Position numbers and translations under genes: made by a program. DNA of 64,000 nucleotides from Cololabis saira. Its lineage: Eukaryota > Chordata > Actinopteri > Beloniformes > Belonidae. The stretch covers positions 45,088,368 through 45,152,367 of the forward strand of contig NC_084591.1 of NCBI RefSeq assembly GCF_033807715.1, written 5' to 3'. Positions 1 to 8,215 of this stretch are shown here, piece after piece (within the stretch, counting starts at the first letter, position 1; every line of letters begins with the position of its first letter). The notes under the pieces are model-generated. The model was not told the DNA's origin. It worked only from the letters and a program-made list of their open reading frames with translations, and did no database searches.

Positions 1-587
1 GGGGCTCTCTGAAAATCGTTCTTGGTAACTCTAAAGAAGTAATTTCCTCAACAATGAAATGATTTAATGACATAAGTTGCATATGGTGTGGAGGTGAATC
101 AGTGATCAATGTGTCTGTGATAGATGTTTCTTGCCTTGTCTTGTCTAATGTCTTCTTCACTCACTCACAGCTCACTTTAGATCACAACTGTTCCACCCAA
201 AAAATAATCATGATGGAAACAAGCAATTATATAGATTCCTTTGTTATTACTTAAAAACCCAAAGTTTATGATTAAACGGAATCTTTACAAAGGGTAAATA
301 AACTCTCTAGACATCAAGTCACAGTCTAAGTGTGGGTAGGTGGTTTAAGCAAAAATATTTTCAGCATGAATGTGTTTACAAGAAGTTTCTGATGGTTAAT
401 AATGTAATTTTGTTTCTGCTGTTGCAGCATTTACCCAGTTTCTTTTTTTTCCATTTTATAATTCTAGTTATTCTGATTTTTAAAAAGTTCATTGTCAACC
501 TCCTTTTCATGTTTCCAGTAAAAAACAGTGGTGGTGTGAGAGCTCCTCCTCTGGTGGATTCATGTCACAAGTGTTCAGGCTCTGAGA

Positions 588-625
588 GGTTTTTGTTCAG
601 GTTTGCTGATGTTTGTGTCACTGTG
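588..625 (-). other. Recombination signal sequence (22-bp spacer) of the 0.6-kb IGHV
   Basis: Read on the minus strand, heptamer CACAGTG (619-625) directly follows the V codons, then 22 bases, then nonamer ACAAAAACC (588-596). Both elements are consensus. This is the V-side long-spacer signal used by RAG1/RAG2 to join V to D. Confidence 0.92.
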
Positions 626-1040
626 ACTCTCTGGCACAATAATACACAGCAGAGTCTTCAGGCTGCATGTTCTGTCCATTCAGAGTCACTGTTTGACTGG
701 AAGTGTCCAAGTCAATACTGAACTTGGTTTTCAGTGAATCTTTATAGTAAGAAACTCCAGTATATTTCATCCCGATCCATTCCAGTCCTTTCCCTGCTGG
801 TTTTCAGATCCAAGCTGTGTAGTAGCTGCTGAGAGAATAAGAGACCCGGCAGCTGATGGTCAGACGATGACCTGGCTGCACAGTCACAGAGGCCAGCTGA
901 GTCAGCTGTTGACACTTCACACCTGTGGAGGGAAACATGTTGAATATTTAATAAGTAATAACAGGAATAAGTCTGTGTGTTTGTCTCTGAGACTCACAGC
1001 ATCCAGCAGCCAGCAGCAGCAGCAGAGCTACAGAGAACAT
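626..1040 (-). pseudogene. IGHV: IGHV pseudogene, family A (stop codon in FR2)
   Basis: Two-exon immunoglobulin heavy-chain variable segment. The leader exon is 998-1040 (ATG at 1038-1040, hydrophobic MFSVALLLLLAAGC) and ends in a GTGAGT donor. The V exon is 626-922 after a CACAG acceptor. The joined frame gives FR1 with VKCQQLTQLAS, the first-cysteine motif ISCRVS, CDR1 SLSSYYTAW and ends YYCARES at a recombination signal. Where the paralogue at 62.6 kb reads WIRQPAGKG, this copy reads W-I-stop-K-PAGKG: TGA, seen as tca at 804-806, replaces CGA, and AAA follows in place of CAA. The rest of the frame is open, and the promoter, splice sites and RSS look intact, so it could still rearrange but not give a full heavy chain. 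It could serve as a gene-conversion donor, but that is inference. A sequencing error at 804-806 cannot be excluded. Confidence 0.9.
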
Positions 1041-1109
1041 GTTGCTGCTGAAGTTGATCTGAGAGGAACTTCTCCTGTTTTACTGCAAATGACAGCATGA
1101 GATCGAGTC

Positions 1110-1143
1110 TTTATATGAGTCTTAGAGGAAGTTCAGTTTGCAT
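1110..1143 (-). promoter_or_regulatory. IGHV promoter: octamer-like and TATA-like elements
   Basis: Upstream of the leader ATG, the minus strand carries ATGCAAAC (1136-1143; one mismatch to the Ig octamer ATGCAAAT) and 18 bases further on CATATAAA (1110-1117). Octamer plus TATA at this spacing is the usual Ig V promoter layout. A second octamer-like ATTTGCAG lies nearer the ATG at about 1083-1091. Confidence 0.6.
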
Positions 1144-1144
1144 A

Positions 1145-2012
1145 TTAAAACCAGTGTATCAATGCATTCATCTGTTTCCCCAAACTTTATAATCATAGAA
1201 AAAAAAAATCATCTTTACAGCCGAAGTCAAAAACTTTGGTTCTTTTGATAACCGTTGTTATTTTTTTATTTAATTTTTTATTTTGCTTTAGAAAAATAAT
1301 AGAACCTTCTAACATATGTACGGATCAAACTAGCTTCCACAACTAAGGTACCTAAGACCTCCCAATTTAGTTCACTATGCAGCCAGGTAATGTCCAGAAT
1401 AGACAGGACAGCAGGCAGATAAATCACGAAAATAGTTTATTACAAAAATAGCATGTAGAATTAAAAAAGGCTATACTTGGGCTTTCGACTACACAGTAGC
1501 TATTATGCAGGTGTAACATACTTTAGTCCAAAGCACACATCATCCAAGTGACGGTAAGGGGATAAATAGAATCAGCTCGCGCATTCAGGACCCATTACAC
1601 TCAAAAGGGAACGTAAACCAGTAGAGTAACAATGCCACTGCACTCTAAGGAATCACTCGTACGTTCACAATGTTGGGTTTGCACTGCAACCAAAATATAA
1701 GCACACAAAAACAAAAGAGGTCACTAAATGTTAGTGCGATAACTTCCCCCAAACCGGTGGCCACTAAGGCGCTGTATGGCGCCTGGTAAATATTGCACTT
1801 AGCCCAACTAAAATTAATAACAATGAAATGAAAACTAAGAAAACAAGAAGGCCCAAAATGAAAACTAATTATTAGGAGGGAAAAAAACAGTGACAGTCAC
1901 TTCACTCGCAGACAGTCCTTCAATTAGCTTTACTAGCACCCCGACCAGCAGTTAATAGGTTGTCGCCCTTTAAAGCAGTTACTTTTTGTCAGAGACAAAT
2001 AAATCGTCAACC
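1145..2012. other. Non-coding stretch beside the old gypsy fragment
   Basis: No gene is seen. The DNA is AT-rich. From about 1320 the base composition resembles the untranslated end or LTR of the decayed gypsy element that follows (a TTTATT tract near 1436 would be an antisense AATAAA-type signal), but no paired LTR could be found, so the boundary is not defined. Confidence 0.35.
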
Positions 2013-2742
2013 TCACTCAATGTCCACACTCTCCTGCTCAGCATGCAGATGACTGCAGGTTACACAAACGATGGCGATGATTTCCAATGATTTAGAGGCA
2101 GTCAAGCTCCCTCTAAATGTACAGACTTTTGGATGTACTGCTTTTGCCAACGTGCATTGATTACAGTTTTGACAGTATTCCATGATATCATTTTGCATAA
2201 AGGGCCAAAAACACCTTTGCCTCACGAAACTTGAGGTACGTTCAATGCCCTGATGGCCATGGTCGTCATGGAGGCTTTTAAGGACATCTGCCTGCAAGCA
2301 CTGGGGCAACAGTAATTGGAGTAGGTCTCGTCCGTCCCCTGGTGTCTGTATTTGACGATACAGTACACCATCCTGTGACCTTATCCTGACCCACTGCTGA
2401 ACCAGCTTCTTTACTCCTTTGCAAGCATTGACCATGTCTTTGTTTGCTGGAGGTTTCCTTCTTCTCCAGTACTGCAAAAGTATCCATCTCCTCAATGAGG
2501 ACAGAGCTTTCTGATTGCATTGGGTCAACTACATACAGCTCACCCAGCTGTGTGTTAGGCTGTAGCCGAGCATCTTCAGTGCCCACATTAACAACAGGAA
2601 TTTCCACCCTGTCCTGATTGACACTAAGAAGGGCCGAGGACACAAGAATGCCTGCTGGGAGATGATTCCCTGTTGCTAGGGGTTGCACGGAAGGGAGAGT
2701 AGAGTTGGCAGCAGAGGGGCAAGTAGTGTGAATCCACGTCAA
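2013..2742 (-). pseudogene. Decayed Ty3/gypsy pol fragment (protease-side piece fused to integrase zinc domain)
   Basis: Two minus-strand frames contain gypsy pol remains. From 2742 down to about 2470 the frame reads a protease-to-RT linker typical of fish gypsy elements (SLTWIHTTCPSA, then GVLVSSALLSV-like and VPVVNVG-like motifs). From about 2470 to 2013 another frame reads the integrase HHCC domain (HDDHGHQGIERT, FWPFM, YCQNCNQC). The whole reverse transcriptase and RNase H region expected between them is missing, so an internal deletion of about 2 kb plus a frameshift joins the pieces near 2460-2480. The sequence differs from the intact gypsy element next door and is a separate, older insertion. 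No function is expected. Confidence 0.75.
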
Positions 2743-2847
2743 GGAACCAGCAGGAACACGAACAGCTCGACCATTAACTTTTTTTCTTCTTTCTTTCTTT
2801 TATTGTTTATTTTGGTCATCCAAAAAACAATGTTGCATCGGTGCAAC

Positions 2848-3046
2848 TGTTATATTGCAAAAGATAACGTGACACGTAACTCAAGTCGGAGTTGACGTGA
2901 CTCCATTTATTTCAAACCCAAAAACATGAATGAATGAAAAACCCACTGACTGCCGTAAACCGGAACGGGCAGTGTCGTAAAACCGAAACAGTTCTTAAAG
3001 TGACAGAACCTGTTTAGTGTGTGTCTGTGAACCACCAGACATAACA
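2848..3046 (-). repeat. 3' LTR of the gypsy element
   Basis: 199 bp, bounded by TG...CA inverted ends (TGTTAT/ATAACA). It is identical to the 5' LTR at 7077-7275. On the element's strand it lies directly downstream of the G-rich polypurine tract. Confidence 0.96.
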
Positions 3047-3060
3047 TTTCCCCCCCCTTC
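3047..3060 (-). promoter_or_regulatory. Polypurine tract of the gypsy element
   Basis: Minus-strand GAAGGGGGGGGAAA directly abuts the 3' LTR, the position and composition expected for the plus-strand primer of reverse transcription. Confidence 0.85.
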
Positions 3061-3067
3061 ACACAAC

Positions 3068-6000
3068 CTAGGTGTGATACTCAGTCTCAAAGTCCCCCAG
3101 GTGTCTAGGCCTGGTGCGAGCCCGAGCTGGGCGCCCCTCGGGTGCAGCAGCAATGTCCGGTGGCCGCTCTTCGACTGCGGCCTGTGCTTGGACAGCTGGG
3201 GCGGCTGCCACATCAAGCCGTGTAGCCGGTGGGGCTGTAACGGCCGGTACACCCAGTCCGGACCCAAGTGGGACCTGCACCTTACGCAGGCGGTTAGCAT
3301 GCCAGCGAGTGCCATCGGCTAACCTGAATGAAGCTGGGCCAAGCCGTTTGGTAACCTGGACGGGGTCTGACCAGAACGACTGGAGCTTGTCGCCACGATG
3401 AGGTCGTCGGATCCTGACCCAATCCGAGACAGCGATGGCAGGTGGTCTAACCCGTCGGGTCCTGTCGAAGCGGTCCTTCATCTGGCGTTGACGGGTAGTG
3501 ACTGCGGCTTGAACCGGGTGAACTGGAACCTCAGCCAGTGTGGGGCGGAGCCTATCCAGTGGCAGCTGGAGCTCCCGTCCCAGCATGAGGGAGGCTGGGG
3601 AAACTCCTGTGGTGGCGTGTCGAGTGGCCCGATAGTGTAGCAGCGTCTGTAGGAGACTGGTGGTGAGTGTGCACCCTTGTGCCAAATGAGCCCTGATCCC
3701 GTTTTTCAACGTTTGATTAAAACGTTCCACCCCCCCGTTCGCCGCCGGGTTGTAGAACGCCGTGCGGATGTGGCGAATCCCTTTCCCCGCCAGGTATGAG
3801 GACAGTTCATGGGAGACCATTTGAGGTCCATTGTCAGTCGTGATCCTCCTGGGCAAACCCCAACGCGCGAACAGAGACTCCAGAATGTCGATGAGCACCT
3901 TGGCCGTGACGGAGCCCGCGGGTGCCACCTCCGGCCACTTGGAGTGGAGGTCGTAAACCACGACGAGGAACCTCTGGTGATGTGGCACCCCATGCAGCTC
4001 ACCACAGATGTCAAGCTGCAGGTGCTCCCAGGGCTTTGATGGCCAGTCCAACGGCTGCATGGGCGGGGGCGGGGCCGGGGCCCTGGTCTTGCCGCTAAGA
4101 AGGCAAGCAGTGCAGTCCCTGACCAGGGCCTCTATTTCCCTGTCGATGCCTGGCCACCACACGACATCACGGCACCTCTGTTTGAGCCTAAATATGCCCA
4201 GGTGACCCTTGTGCGCCATTGCAAGGACACGCGCCCGGAGGTCACCAGGGACCACAGTGCAGAGCCCACGGGCGACACAGGTGTCGTTCCAGCATGACAA
4301 CTCCTCCCTGACCCTGTGATAGGGAAGCAGCTCGTCGGGTACCCTCCCAGGCCAGCCTTCCCTGACGTAGGTCGAGAGTGTGGACAGGATGGGGTCGTCC
4401 GCGGAGGCGTCCCGAAGCTCCTGCAGCGACACTGTCTCGTGGAGGGGTGAGTGGAGGAGCTGGATGAGGTCCTGTTCGGCCTGGTCCCGTTCGGGGGCCA
4501 AAGGTTGGGCTGTGGGCGGGCTAGGGATTGCACGTGACAGCAGGTCAGCCACCACGTTGTCGCGGCCTGGTGTGAACTGCAGGCGAAAGTTGTACTGCTG
4601 CAGTCGGTCAGCCCAACGATGGAGGCGGAGCGGTTTGTGGCCAGTGCCTGACGTTGCCAGGAGGGTAGTGAGGGCCTGGTGGTCAGTCCTCAGCGTGAAT
4701 GTACGCCCGTAAAGATACATATGCCAGCGCTCACAAGCCCAGAGGCACGCTAAGGCCTCCCGCTCCCCCACCGAGTACCTCTGTTCTGTGGGACTGAGAG
4801 CCCGCGAGGCGAAGGCAATCGGTCTCTCGACGCCCCCCTGCAGCTGGGACATCACAGCGCCGATGGCGAGGGCGGAGGCGTCGCACGTGACGAAGGTGGG
4901 GCTGACCAGGTCGAAGTGGGCCAGGACCGGTGCAGAGGTGAGCTGGGACTTCAGTAGGCGCACGGCGTCGGAACATGCCGGTGTCCAGACCCAGGGCTCG
5001 TCCTGCTTCAGCAGTTTACGCAGTGGCGCAGTCGTGGCAGAGTACTGTGGCAGGAAACGGAGGTAATACGCCGTCATGCCCAGGAAAGAGGCTACCTGAG
5101 CGGCTGAGGTCGGCTCCGGGACACGGTGGATGGCCTCTGTGTTGCAGTGGAGCGGGTACGTGCCACCCGCTGAGAGGCGGAACCCGACAAAGTCAATGGC
5201 TGGGGCGGTGAAGACACACTTCTCGCCATTGAGTGTGAGGTGATGTTTGGCCATTGCACTGAACACCCTGTGCAGGCGCTCATCGTGTTCCTCGACCGTG
5301 GCCCCGTGAACCACAATGTCATCCAGGTAGACGGCCACCCCCGGTATACCTGCGAAAACGGAGGCCATAATCTTCTGGAAGCAGCTGGGGGCGGAGCTTA
5401 GCCCAAACGCCATGCGTTTGTAGCGGAACACCCCTCTGTGGGTGATGAAAGCGGTGAGGTTGCGGCTCTCAGGGTGTAATGGCACCTGGAGGTAACCCTG
5501 GCGGAGGTCCAGTTTAGAAAAAACGATGGACCCGTGGAACTGGGCGGTGAGCTCCTCTGTGGTTGGCAGGGGGTATTTGTCGGGGATGATGGCCTTGTTC
5601 ACCGCTCGAAGGTCCACGCAGAGTCGCAGCCCCCCAGACTTCTTCCTGGCCACCACCAAGTTGGAGATCCAGGGTGACGCGTTCACCTGCTCGATGATGT
5701 CGTCATCCAGCATACCTTGAAGCTGAGCAGAGATGTCATCACGGAGGGCCAGGGGAGAACGACGGAGGGGCTGTATGACAGGCGTCACAGTCGGGTCCAA
5801 CAGGGGCTGGTGGGCGAAACCCACGAGGCAACCCACCCCGCTGAACAGCGCAGGCCACTGTTGCTGCCAGGGGATGACAACGGCGTTAATCTCCGAGCCG
5901 GTGGTGTCCAGCAGGGTGAAACCGAGGCTGGTGAAGAGGTCGAGGCCCAGGAGGTTGGCCCCGTGGCGTGCAACATTAAACCTAAAGACTGGCAGTGTCT

Positions 6001-7063
6001 TATCCCCGTATTTTACGGGCAGCTGGAGGGAACCCACGATGTCAATTTGGGAGTTGGCGTAACCACGCAGGGTGGTGGTGGCCGGTCCAAGTGGCTCGCA
6101 GGGGAAAAACTGTGTGACAGTCGCCAGGTTCAGGAGAGACACTGTGGCCCCTGTGTCCAGGAGGAGGGGCAGAGTGACATCTCCAACCATTAACGAGCAC
6201 GTTTTGAAAGGTGCTCGTGCTGAGCTCACATTGTGGATGACTGTGGTGTTAGTGGGTGGCTGAGAGGCTCGAGCTGGGGCAGACCTGCAGACTTTGTGGA
6301 AGTGGTTTAATTTCCCGCAGTTGGAGCAGGTTTTACCACGGGCAGGGCAGTTCTGGGCTCTTGAGTTGTGTGCAGAAGAGCCACAGTTACCACACTGCTG
6401 ATGGTACTGATCGCGGGGCCGAGCGGCCAGCAGGATGTTCTCCTCCCCGCTGTCAGTGCTCACATGAAGGAGGGGCGTGTGTGAGGTGAGCGCGCCTGCT
6501 GCCTGTGTCTGTGAGGGCGGGGGAGTAGAGAAGCTGGCCGCGCACTCCAGCGCAGATTCAACCTGAACCGCGAGGTTTATTGCTGCTGATAAAGTCAGAT
6601 CATCATTTTCCAGCAGCAGTCTTTCTCTGATTTTGTTGCAGCTTGTGTGCAAAATCAGTTGGTCTCTGACCATTTCGTCCCGCAGTCTTCCAAACTTGCA
6701 GGAATCAGCCAAACCCCGCAGGTCCGCCACGTACTGAGCCACTGTTTCTCCCGGCCTTTGATGTCGCCGCCGGAACAGGACGCGGCGCAGCAGAGCGCTC
6801 TGTGGAGCCGCGAAATGTCCCTTCAGTAACTCCACGGCCAGGGAGTATGACGGTGCGTCGCCGAGTGTTCCGAACACCCGCTGTCCCTCAGTTCCCAAAC
6901 AGTGCAGCAGCAGTGCACGTTTCCTCCCGACGGACACGTCCGTCAAGCCGGCAGCCAGGATGTACGTCTCGAACGCGGAGATCCAGCGGTGCCACGGGAC
7001 CGGTGGTTCGCCCGGGAGGGCCAGGAACGGAGCGGGTGGTGGTAGGGAACAAGCTTCAGCCAT
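3068..7063 (-). CDS. Gypsy Gag-Pol polyprotein (single 1331-aa frame)
   Basis: One uninterrupted frame encodes all core functions. Residues 1-200 form a Gag-like part. Two zinc knuckles follow: CGNCGSSAH...C at 224-239 and a canonical CX2CX4HX4C at 246-259. The aspartic protease has LLDTGATVSLL at about 301-311. The reverse transcriptase has FSKLDLRQGY near 515 and YLDD at 579-582. RNase H has TCDAS near 727, SVGEREALA near 765 and RTDHQAL near 793. The integrase has the zinc motif H-x3-H-type HKGHLGIF with CTACL, then a DDE core (LQLDICGE, TTDNGPQ, a downstream GVERFNQ glutamate), and a basic C-terminus. No chromodomain or env is seen. RT-RH-IN order and sequence style suggest the Mag-type lineage, with moderate certainty. 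The ATG directly follows the primer binding site, so there is essentially no 5' leader. Confidence 0.96.
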   Translation of the reverse strand: MAEACSLPPPAPFLALPGEPPVPWHRWISAFETYILAAGLTDVSVGRKRALLLHCLGTEGQRVFGTLGDAPSYSLAVELLKGHFAAPQSALLRRVLFRRRHQRPGETVAQYVADLRGLADSCKFGRLRDEMVRDQLILHTSCNKIRERLLLENDDLTLSAAINLAVQVESALECAASFSTPPPSQTQAAGALTSHTPLLHVSTDSGEENILLAARPRDQYHQQCGNCGSSAHNSRAQNCPARGKTCSNCGKLNHFHKVCRSAPARASQPPTNTTVIHNVSSARAPFKTCSLMVGDVTLPLLLDTGATVSLLNLATVTQFFPCEPLGPATTTLRGYANSQIDIVGSLQLPVKYGDKTLPVFRFNVARHGANLLGLDLFTSLGFTLLDTTGSEINAVVIPWQQQWPALFSGVGCLVGFAHQPLLDPTVTPVIQPLRRSPLALRDDISAQLQGMLDDDIIEQVNASPWISNLVVARKKSGGLRLCVDLRAVNKAIIPDKYPLPTTEELTAQFHGSIVFSKLDLRQGYLQVPLHPESRNLTAFITHRGVFRYKRMAFGLSSAPSCFQKIMASVFAGIPGVAVYLDDIVVHGATVEEHDERLHRVFSAMAKHHLTLNGEKCVFTAPAIDFVGFRLSAGGTYPLHCNTEAIHRVPEPTSAAQVASFLGMTAYYLRFLPQYSATTAPLRKLLKQDEPWVWTPACSDAVRLLKSQLTSAPVLAHFDLVSPTFVTCDASALAIGAVMSQLQGGVERPIAFASRALSPTEQRYSVGEREALACLWACERWHMYLYGRTFTLRTDHQALTTLLATSGTGHKPLRLHRWADRLQQYNFRLQFTPGRDNVVADLLSRAIPSPPTAQPLAPERDQAEQDLIQLLHSPLHETVSLQELRDASADDPILSTLSTYVREGWPGRVPDELLPYHRVREELSCWNDTCVARGLCTVVPGDLRARVLAMAHKGHLGIFRLKQRCRDVVWWPGIDREIEALVRDCTACLLSGKTRAPAPPPPMQPLDWPSKPWEHLQLDICGELHGVPHHQRFLVVVYDLHSKWPEVAPAGSVTAKVLIDILESLFARWGLPRRITTDNGPQMVSHELSSYLAGKGIRHIRTAFYNPAANGGVERFNQTLKNGIRAHLAQGCTLTTSLLQTLLHYRATRHATTGVSPASLMLGRELQLPLDRLRPTLAEVPVHPVQAAVTTRQRQMKDRFDRTRRVRPPAIAVSDWVRIRRPHRGDKLQSFWSDPVQVTKRLGPASFRLADGTRWHANRLRKVQVPLGSGLGVPAVTAPPATRLDVAAAPAVQAQAAVEERPPDIAAAPEGRPARARTRPRHLGDFETEYHT

Positions 7064-7075
7064 CTCTCGTCGCCA
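7064..7075 (-). promoter_or_regulatory. tRNA primer binding site of the gypsy element
   Basis: One base inside the 5' LTR the minus strand reads TGGCGACGAGAG. The first ten bases are complementary to the 3' end (CTCGTCGCCA) I know for vertebrate tRNA-Ser(GCT), so tRNA-Ser is the likely primer. The gag start codon begins at the very next base. Confidence 0.75.
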
Positions 7076-7076
7076 A

Positions 7077-7275
7077 TGTTATATTGCAAAAGATAACGTG
7101 ACACGTAACTCAAGTCGGAGTTGACGTGACTCCATTTATTTCAAACCCAAAAACATGAATGAATGAAAAACCCACTGACTGCCGTAAACCGGAACGGGCA
7201 GTGTCGTAAAACCGAAACAGTTCTTAAAGTGACAGAACCTGTTTAGTGTGTGTCTGTGAACCACCAGACATAACA
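7077..7275 (-). repeat. 5' LTR of the gypsy element
   Basis: 199 bp, identical to the 3' LTR. It would carry the element's promoter. No convincing TATA box was seen. Confidence 0.96.
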
Positions 7276-7404
7276 GCAACCATCATCATTATACAGCACA
7301 CATGGGGAAAACAGCAAAACCATAGAGGAACTCAAAAGATGTGACCAAAAAAGGTGTAGGCTGAAGCATGAGCTTGTGATGCCTACCCTATTATCATACG
7401 ATCA

Positions 7405-7406
<2 letters not shown>

Positions 7407-7474
<68 letters not shown>
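7407..7474. repeat. (AC)n microsatellite
   Basis: 34 uninterrupted AC dinucleotides. Confidence 0.98.
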
Positions 7475-7478
<4 letters not shown>

Positions 7479-7479
7479 A

Positions 7480-7940
7480 TAATACATCTGTTACACTATC
7501 ATATATTGGTGGATGCGAGGAAGCAAACAAAAGCCCAGTAATAATAATTACACTATGAAATTTGGTGCCAATGAATTGCAATATATCCGTACAGTATCCG
7601 TACAGTACAGTATTTTTTTATACCCGTTGATAGTCTTAATTTTAAACATTCTTTTGAAGGTGTGGATTGAACTACACATTCTTAGGTCCTTTTCTCAGCA
7701 ATTCCATAGTTTTACACCATTTACTAAAATACAATGTTCTTTTGACTTTGTTCTTGCCTTTTGGTTTTTGAACGAACCAGCATTTCTCAGTTCATATTTG
7801 TTTTCCTGGATTTGGAACAGCTCCTGCTGCGTGGAAGGAGATTGTTGTGAGCTTTGAATGGGACCTATAAAGTTTGCAACTTAACTATATCCCAGAAATT
7901 TTAATATTTAGTATTTAAATTTATAAAAAGAGCATTGGTT
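7480..7940. other. No gene recognised
   Basis: AT-rich unique-looking sequence. The only open frames are short and show no family resemblance. Confidence 0.4.
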
Positions 7941-7947
7941 GGCTCAT

Positions 7948-8075
7948 GGAACGTTTTTCTCTTTATTAGTGCCACGGCTGCAGCAAGAGGCACTCCTCCT
8001 CCAAAGCTATGCAATAGCAAGGAGGAGGAATGCCTCTGGCAAAGCCAGAGGCACTAATAAAGAGAAAAACGTTCC
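7948..8075. repeat. Near-perfect 128-bp palindrome with 26-bp arms
   Basis: The 26 bases at 7948-7973 (beginning GGAACGTTTTTCTC) are the exact reverse complement of 8050-8075. The spacer holds a second hairpin: arm 7987-8002 (GAGGCACTCCTCCTCC) pairs with 8021-8036 with one mismatch around a loop centred on GCTATGCAATAGC. The structure could extrude as a cruciform or fold as a long RNA hairpin. Confidence 0.92.
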
Positions 8076-8215
8076 TCCAAAGCTATGCAATAGCAAGGAG
8101 GAGGAATGCCTCTGGCGAAGCCAGAGGTACTAATTAGTGCCACGGCTGCAGCAAGAGGCACTCCTCCTCCAAAGCTATGCAATAGCAAGTAGGAGGAATG
8201 CCTCTGGCGAAGCAC
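7985..8215. repeat. Three tandem copies of a hairpin module (CTCCTCC ... GGAGGAGG)
   Basis: Modules containing AAAGCTATGCAATAGCAA occur near 8003, 8077 and 8171, each flanked by pyrimidine-rich and purine-rich complementary arms and followed by AATGCCTCTGGC. A fourth copy is at 12446-12487. The module lies at the start of the unclassified dispersed repeat that follows in both places. Confidence 0.85.

Larger units (their letters stand above)
2843..7280 (-). mobile_element. Complete young Ty3/gypsy LTR retrotransposon with 5-bp target duplication
   Basis: The element spans 2848-7275 (4428 bp) on the minus strand. Two LTRs of 199 bp (2848-3046 and 7077-7275) read identically base by base, begin and end TGTTAT...ATAACA, and enclose one long reading frame. 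The flanking 5-mers are GCAAC at 2843-2847 and GCAAC at 7276-7280, a perfect target-site duplication. A primer binding site follows the 5' LTR and a purine tract precedes the 3' LTR. Identical LTRs and an open 1331-codon frame imply a very recent insertion, possibly still mobile. It landed next to the old gypsy fragment at 2.0-2.7 kb. Confidence 0.96.
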
